Below, one piece after another: positions 14,451 to 16,425 of a stretch of 16,425 bases of DNA. Below the pieces are notes generated by a model that saw only the letters and a program-made list of their open reading frames with translations, was not told the DNA's origin and searched no databases. The DNA lies in assembly GCA_017860085.1 (NCBI GenBank), contig JAFNAJ010000028.1, forward strand, positions 1 through 16,425, in the 5' to 3' direction. The position numbers and the translations under genes were made by a program. This DNA comes from Acidobacteriota bacterium. GTDB lineage: Bacteria; Acidobacteriota; Vicinamibacteria; Vicinamibacterales; JAFNAJ01. The first letter of the stretch is position 1. The number at the start of each line of letters is the position of its first letter.

Positions 14451-15743
14451 GTGACCATTCTTCGCACGAGGTACATCCTCGCATTCTGGGCGCCGCTGGC
14501 CGCGACCTGGCTGATGATGGGCCTCGAAGGCCCGTACATCACCGCCATCGTCGCCCGCCTGCCCGATGCCGCGTTCAACCTGGCGGCTTACGGCATCGCG
14601 TTCTCCATCGCGTTGATCGTCGAGGCCCCCATCATGATGATGCTGACGGCCTCGAATGCGCTGGTGCGCAGCCGAGCGTCGCTGCACGCGCTCAGGCGTT
14701 TCACGTACACGCTCAACGCGATCCTCACCGTCGTGCTCGCGTGCATTGCCCTGCCGCCTGTCTTTGGCGGCCTGGCCGGGCTCATGAATCTGCCGACCGA
14801 CATCGCGAGGCTCGCTCAGTGGACGACCGTGGTGGTGCTGCCGTGGCCGGCGGCCATCGGGTACCGGCGGTTCTACCAGGGGCTCCTGGTGCGCGCAGGG
14901 CGAACCCGGCTCGTGGCGTACGGCACGCTGATTCGCCTGGTTGCGATGTCGGTGGCGGCTGCCATGCTGGCTTGGCGATCGACCCTGCCGGGCGCGGTGA
15001 TCGGCGGGCTCTCGCTGTCGGTCGGCGTTCTGGCCGAGGCGGTGGCCAGCCGCTGGATGTCGTGGCAGGTGGTGCAGGGGCTCGAGGCCACCGCGCCCAC
15101 CGCCGACGAGCGCCCGCTGACCACATCCTCCATCGTCCGCTTCTACTATCCGCTGGCGCTCACCTCGGTGCTGTCGCTGATCACGGCGCCGCTCGTCACC
15201 TTCTTCATCAGCCACAGCCGCAGGCCCATCGACTCGCTCGCGGTGCTGCCGGTGGTCAACGCCTTCGTGTTCCTGTTCCGGAGTGGGGCGTTCGCGCATC
15301 AGGAGGTGGTGGTGGCGCTCGCCGGGGCCCACCGTGAACACGAACGGGAAATCCGCCGCGTGACACGTCTGCTCGGTGTCGTCGCGTCAGGAGGCCTGGC
15401 GCTCACGCTCTTGGTGAGGCTCGCGGATGTCTGGTTCCGCACCGTGTCAGGCCTACCAACCGACCTCGCGGCCTTCGCGATCCTCCCGGTGCAAGCGCTC
15501 GTCCTGTTTCCGGCCCTTGAGTACCTGTTGGCGTGCCAGCGGGGCCTGCTGATCCTGTCCCGCCGGACGCGCACGGTCACCGTCGGCACGGCCATCGAAG
15601 CCATAGGCATTGGCGTTGCCCTGGCCGTGTGCGTGGGGCCACTCGACCTCGTGGGCGCGGTGGCGGCGGCGGTCGCGCTGATGGTTGGACGCGTCAGCGC
15701 CAACGCATTCCTGGGCTTGGCCCTCGGACGGCGCGCTCGCTGA
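14451..15743 (+). CDS. Polytopic MOP/MATE-superfamily transporter, ANKH-like
   Basis: The 430-aa product is mostly hydrophobic, with about 12 membrane segments and short loops. It has the two-half layout of MOP-superfamily carriers. From memory, it resembles animal ANKH (progressive ankylosis protein) in matching places of both halves: LAAYGIAFSIALIVEAPI (45-62) against LASYGLAYSLMKFFTGPM, and VRFYYPLALTSVLSLITAPL (229-248) against a FWWPLALILATQRISRPI segment. ANKH exports ATP, citrate or related anions, but the substrate here is unknown and a general MATE exporter remains possible. The start is GTG at 14451, twelve bases after the hydrolase stop, with no clear Shine-Dalgarno, which suggests translational coupling. 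No nearby upstream ATG is in frame. Confidence 0.7.
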   Translation: MTILRTRYILAFWAPLAATWLMMGLEGPYITAIVARLPDAAFNLAAYGIAFSIALIVEAPIMMMLTASNALVRSRASLHALRRFTYTLNAILTVVLACIALPPVFGGLAGLMNLPTDIARLAQWTTVVVLPWPAAIGYRRFYQGLLVRAGRTRLVAYGTLIRLVAMSVAAAMLAWRSTLPGAVIGGLSLSVGVLAEAVASRWMSWQVVQGLEATAPTADERPLTTSSIVRFYYPLALTSVLSLITAPLVTFFISHSRRPIDSLAVLPVVNAFVFLFRSGAFAHQEVVVALAGAHREHEREIRRVTRLLGVVASGGLALTLLVRLADVWFRTVSGLPTDLAAFAILPVQALVLFPALEYLLACQRGLLILSRRTRTVTVGTAIEAIGIGVALAVCVGPLDLVGAVAAAVALMVGRVSANAFLGLALGRRAR

Positions 15744-15779
15744 ACGGCGCAGCACAGGGCCCGCAGAACCGGCGCGACG

Positions 15780-15953
15780 ATGCCCATCGGACTCGAGGAC
15801 GCGTCGAAGCTGCCAAAGATCACGGAGGCCCTGCTGGTGCGTGGCTATTCCGAATCGGACGTGCGGAAGATCCTGGGCGAGAACCTGCTGCGGGTGATGG
15901 GCGAGGTCGAGCGCGCGGCGACCCTGGCCCAGGGCGGTCCCGGAGGCCAGTGA
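15780..15953 (+). pseudogene. C-terminal remnant of an M19 membrane dipeptidase (renal dipeptidase family)
   Basis: The frame encodes 57 aa: MPIGLEDASKLPKITEALLV, then RGYSESDVRKILGENLLRVM and a short tail. This matches the well-conserved end of peptidase M19 proteins (P-x-GLEDVSK-P-LTxxLLxRGYSExDVxKILGxNLLRV-xEVE). Normal members are about 350-420 aa, so roughly 85% is missing, including all zinc ligands. Reading back in frame, only GAT before the Met still looks like the family; beyond that the sequence is unrelated and reaches the transporter's own stop codon (15741-15743) in the same frame. There is no ribosome binding site. I infer a deletion or recombination scar rather than a working small protein. 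Confidence 0.75.
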
Positions 15954-16017
15954 CAGGATCGCCAGGGAACGGGCTCGCGGGATCCCGGCAGTGACGGCAG
16001 GCGCGAGCGGCGAACGG

Positions 16018-16042
16018 CTGGTGTGCCCAAATGGCGCACCGG
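16018..16042 (+). terminator. Possible hairpin after the transporter/M19-remnant region
   Basis: CTGGTGTGCC and GGCGCACCGG pair into a 10-bp stem (eight Watson-Crick and two G-U pairs) around the loop CAAAT. No T-run follows directly, so if it ends transcription it would not be a classical intrinsic terminator. Confidence 0.3.
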
Positions 16043-16158
16043 CCCGCTCACACCCGATAGTGCGCTCATTGAGTACTTTTTTCGTGGCCGAGGACGAGTT
16101 CTTGCTCTCGGAGACGCGCGATCTGCAGCGAAGTCTCCTCGAACTAGGCGAGTAGACT

Positions 16159-16205
16159 CAAGATTCGGCGAGTTGCATCGGCCGCCCGAGGTGGATCGAA
16201 TCTTG
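16159..16205. repeat. Short inverted repeat upstream of the last gene
   Basis: CAAGATTCG (16159-16167) and CGAATCTTG (16197-16205) are exact reverse complements separated by 29 bases. It lies 81 bases before the ATG at 16287, so it could be a regulator site or a leader stem. A chance repeat of this length is also possible. Confidence 0.35.
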
Positions 16206-16286
16206 CGTTCGTCAGACCCCGGCGGCTGGCCTGCTCCGGTCAGCAGCATCCACAACAGTCCGGCCGTTATCTCAGGAGGTCCAAGC

Positions 16287-16425
16287 ATGAAGGGAATCGT
16301 CCTCGCAGTCGCACTGGTTCTCGTCGCGACGCCGGCCCTGGCACAGACGGCTACCGGCAACGGGGCCATCAGTGGCGGCCACTACAACCTCAACATCATT
16401 GGTGTGGAGAAGGGCAAGACGCCGC
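16287..16425 (+). CDS. Secreted protein of unknown function, N-terminal part (runs off right edge)
   Basis: AGGAGG at 16274-16279, seven bases before the ATG, gives a strong start. The 46 visible residues begin with a clear Sec signal peptide, MKGIVLAVALVLVATPALAQ, with AxA cleavage at ALA-Q. The mature part starts TATGNGAISGGHYNLNIIGV followed by EKGKTP. The GGHYNLNIIGV stretch looks like one found in hypothetical exported proteins of related bacteria, but I can name no function. It has a 5' region of about 330 bp without a gene, so it is probably transcribed on its own. Confidence 0.75.
   Translation, partial: MKGIVLAVALVLVATPALAQTATGNGAISGGHYNLNIIGVEKGKTP

Larger units (their letters stand above)
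15954..16286. other. 333-bp stretch without a convincing gene
   Basis: It contains a possible hairpin at 16018-16042 and an inverted repeat at 16159-16167/16197-16205. It also holds a 31-codon GTG frame on the plus strand (16060-16155; includes FFVAEDEFLLSETRDLQRSL) that resembles protein in composition but has no ribosome site or family match. It probably holds the promoter of the gene at 16287, but no good -35/-10 pair was found. Confidence 0.5.

Noticed and set aside
13578..15341. 587-codon minus-strand frame opposite the hydrolase and transporter
   Set aside because: Composition (runs of Arg, Gly, His, Gln) is that of a shadow frame, with no motif or ribosome site.
16060..16155. 31-codon GTG frame
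   Set aside because: No ribosome binding site, no family match and too short to judge; noted under the gene-poor stretch only.
1..16425. CRISPR arrays, tRNA/rRNA genes, insertion sequences with transposase, phage genes
   Set aside because: No regularly spaced direct repeats, cloverleaf-like stretches, or transposase, integrase or phage motifs were seen. The only repeats are the palindromic elements described.

Overview
The window is GC-rich bacterial chromosome with tightly packed genes, good Shine-Dalgarno sites and several exported enzymes. The mix suggests a free-living soil- or sediment-type Acidobacteriota-like organism, perhaps of the Vicinamibacteria type: an S46 dipeptidyl peptidase, a secreted family 2 glycosidase, a GTP-dependent PEP carboxykinase, a very large pyruvate:ferredoxin oxidoreductase, and Tat-exported metallo-hydrolase. 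That placement is inferred from gene content. No rRNA or other marker gene is present.

Layout. Positions 1-1873 (minus strand) hold a GT39-type membrane glycosyltransferase followed by the start of a putative lipoprotein that runs off the left edge. A 149-bp divergent promoter region leads to a plus-strand pair (2023-7185): an oversized 2-oxoacid:ferredoxin oxidoreductase and, 30 bp later, an atypical 2-Cys thiol peroxidase. A secreted family 2 glycoside hydrolase follows (7337-9151). It converges on a minus-strand pair: a secreted S46 peptidase with DPP11-like residues (9219-11387), lying downstream of PEP carboxykinase (11467-13263). From a second divergent region, a plus-strand group runs rightwards: a Tat-exported metallo-beta-lactamase-fold hydrolase (13506-14438), a polytopic MOP-superfamily transporter resembling ANKH (14451-15743), and a 57-codon leftover of an M19 membrane dipeptidase (15780-15953). 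After about 330 bp without a convincing gene, a secreted protein of unknown function starts at 16287 and leaves the window.

The most unusual structure is a family of palindromic elements sharing a 23-nt core beginning AAATGGGGACACTCATC. They occur at 7187-7361 (arms 115 bp apart) and 9151-9220 (tight hairpin). They bracket the glycosidase, touch or nearly touch the stop codons of three genes, and supply the glycosidase's apparent start codon and the charged end of its signal peptide. The inner parts of the arms differ between copies at two places, yet each copy stays self-complementary. They look like REP/RAYT-type non-autonomous repeats, but no transposase is in the window.

Functionally, the central genes fit peptide and sugar scavenging (S46 peptidase, GH2, M19 remnant) feeding central carbon metabolism (PFOR-type enzyme, PEP carboxykinase), with a peroxidase beside the oxygen-sensitive PFOR. 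This link is inferred from proximity.
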